The notes under the pieces were generated by a model. It saw nothing but the letters and a program-made list of their open reading frames with translations, did no database searches and had not been told where the DNA came from. Below, piece by piece: positions 63,362-64,000 of a stretch of DNA of 64,000 nt. How positions within the stretch are numbered: position 1 is the stretch's first letter; every line of letters starts with the position of its first letter. This stretch comes from Tropicimonas sp. IMCC34011 (lineage in GTDB: Bacteria > Pseudomonadota > Alphaproteobacteria > Rhodobacterales > Rhodobacteraceae): the NCBI RefSeq assembly GCF_003390865.1, contig NZ_QMEJ01000006.1:124001-188000 (forward strand), written 5' to 3'. Made by a program: the position numbers and the translations under genes.

Positions 63362-63893
63362 CGCCCGGCTCCTCGTCCTGGTGTCTGAGGGGGCGTCCGG
63401 TGCGCAGGAACAACACGTCCTTGGCAAGCTCGCTCAACGCCTGAAGCAGCAAAAGCGCGATGCCGACGCAGATCGTGACCTTGATCGGCCACAGATAGGG
63501 GCGCCAAGCCGAGGGGCTGCGTTCGCCGCCGTACTGGAAGGAATAGCGGGTACTGTCGATCCCGCCCCAGAGCATGATCCCGAGATAGACGATCAGGACG
63601 AGGACGGTCACGGCATCCGTCCAGGCCTTCCTGCGCGGCGAGAGCGATCCGTAGATCAGGTCCATGCGCACATGGGTGCCCATCTGCATCGCGTAGGGGC
63701 CGCCGAGGACGAAGTAGGCGATCATGATGAATTGCGCCATCTCCAGCGTCCAGAGCGACGGCATGAAGAAGACCTTGGACACGGTGGACCACATCAGCAC
63801 GCCCATCAGGGCGAAGATGCCGAACATCACCAGCCGGCCGAGGCCGTAATTCATGCGGTCGACGGCCGCGACGAAGAGACGGAGGAGGTTCAT
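63351..63893 (-). CDS. dctQ: TRAP transporter small permease (DctQ)
   Basis: A 180-residue four-helix protein of the DctQ family (VMFGIFALMGVLMWSTVSKV, MIAYFVLGGPYAMQMGTHVR, VRMDLIYGSLSPRRKAW). It is the scaffold subunit for DctM. The ATG overlaps the stop of the gene at the window edge (ATGA). Confidence 0.9.
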   Translation of the reverse strand: MNLLRLFVAAVDRMNYGLGRLVMFGIFALMGVLMWSTVSKVFFMPSLWTLEMAQFIMIAYFVLGGPYAMQMGTHVRMDLIYGSLSPRRKAWTDAVTVLVLIVYLGIMLWGGIDSTRYSFQYGGERSPSAWRPYLWPIKVTICVGIALLLLQALSELAKDVLFLRTGRPLRHQDEEPGDAL

Positions 63894-64000
63894 GCGCGGA
63901 CCTCTCCCGCACCGGTCCGGGCGAGCGGCTCCTTGAGCGTCTCCGTCAGATGCCGCGCCATCCGCTCCGCCGCCGCATCGTCCGCGATGAGGTCGTTCCG
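63890..64000 (-). CDS. C-terminal end of an upstream gene, partial
   Basis: The last 36 codons of a minus-strand gene that continues beyond the window: NDLIADDAAAERMARHLTET then LKEPLARTGAGEVRA and TGA, overlapping the dctQ ATG (ATGA). The DDAAAERMARHL segment recalls the C terminus of FCD-type GntR regulators, which often head TRAP operons, but the evidence is too short to be sure. Confidence 0.5.
   Translation of the reverse strand, partial: RNDLIADDAAAERMARHLTETLKEPLARTGAGEVRA

Noticed and set aside
58128-63388. Very long plus-strand frames (940 and 837 codons) across the TRAP/GS operon
   Set aside because: Both lie opposite well-identified genes and consist of low-information His/Arg/Gly-rich sequence.

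Overview
This 64 kb window is GC-rich chromosomal DNA from an alphaproteobacterium, most likely of the Rhodobacteraceae (Roseobacter group). The assignment is an inference. It rests on a mitochondrial-type NDUFS4-like complex I accessory subunit, a HyuA/HyuB pair with a ribose-type ABC importer, TRAP transport, PepSY and anti-sigma genes, and the many overlapping ATGA gene junctions. No rRNA is present. One tRNA is present, Arg(TCT).

Layout. 1-2.1 kb: an MFS exporter and its TetR regulator, lying between two same-orientation fragments of an IS5-type transposase. 2.3-5.5 kb: a glycine betaine/proline-type ABC importer (proX, proW, proV). 5.6-15.3 kb: a divergent catabolic locus. On the minus strand are a periplasmic binding protein, hyuA, hyuB, an ATPase and a permease; on the plus strand are a GntR regulator, an M24 peptidase and a GAF protein. 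Duplicated 19-bp operators lie between the two arms. 15.6-19.9 kb: a His/Cys-rich exported protein, a PepSY membrane protein, a DUF4394 protein, an ECF sigma factor and an RskA-type anti-sigma factor. 20.3-26.1 kb: three regulator/enzyme modules (MarR with two membrane proteins, AraC with an alpha/beta hydrolase, AraC with an SDR). 26.5-32.3 kb: a decayed DUF6880 gene, an NDUFS4-like gene, uvrB, a MYG1-type protein and a zinc-less quinone-oxidoreductase-like dehydrogenase. 32.3-37.4 kb: copA with a MerR/CueR-type promoter, an aldehyde dehydrogenase, and sodC.

37.6-50 kb is an accessory region that starts at tRNA-Arg. It holds a TniQ relic with several frameshifts, a large unrecognised gene broken by one stop and one frameshift, an IS3-family element, a chemoreceptor coupled to a small secreted protein, and an Fsr-type exporter. 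AT-richer orphan genes (CMD family, membrane protein, Nudix, secreted protein), dispersed intergenic repeats and a VOC relic fill the rest.

50-56.9 kb: glycerate kinase, a TetR regulator and a divergent RND efflux pump with a palindromic operator. 57-64 kb: a minus-strand operon with a TRAP transporter (DctQ, DctM, DctP), a glutamine-synthetase-like ligase, an aldehyde dehydrogenase and an iron alcohol dehydrogenase. This gene set fits uptake of an amine or amino-alcohol and its degradation through gamma-glutamylated intermediates.

The strongest candidates for undescribed biology are the TRAP/GS-like/ALDH/Fe-ADH operon, the broken gene at 39.4-41.0 kb beside the TniQ relic, and the chemoreceptor with its coupled secreted protein. 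All functions are inferred from sequence reading alone.
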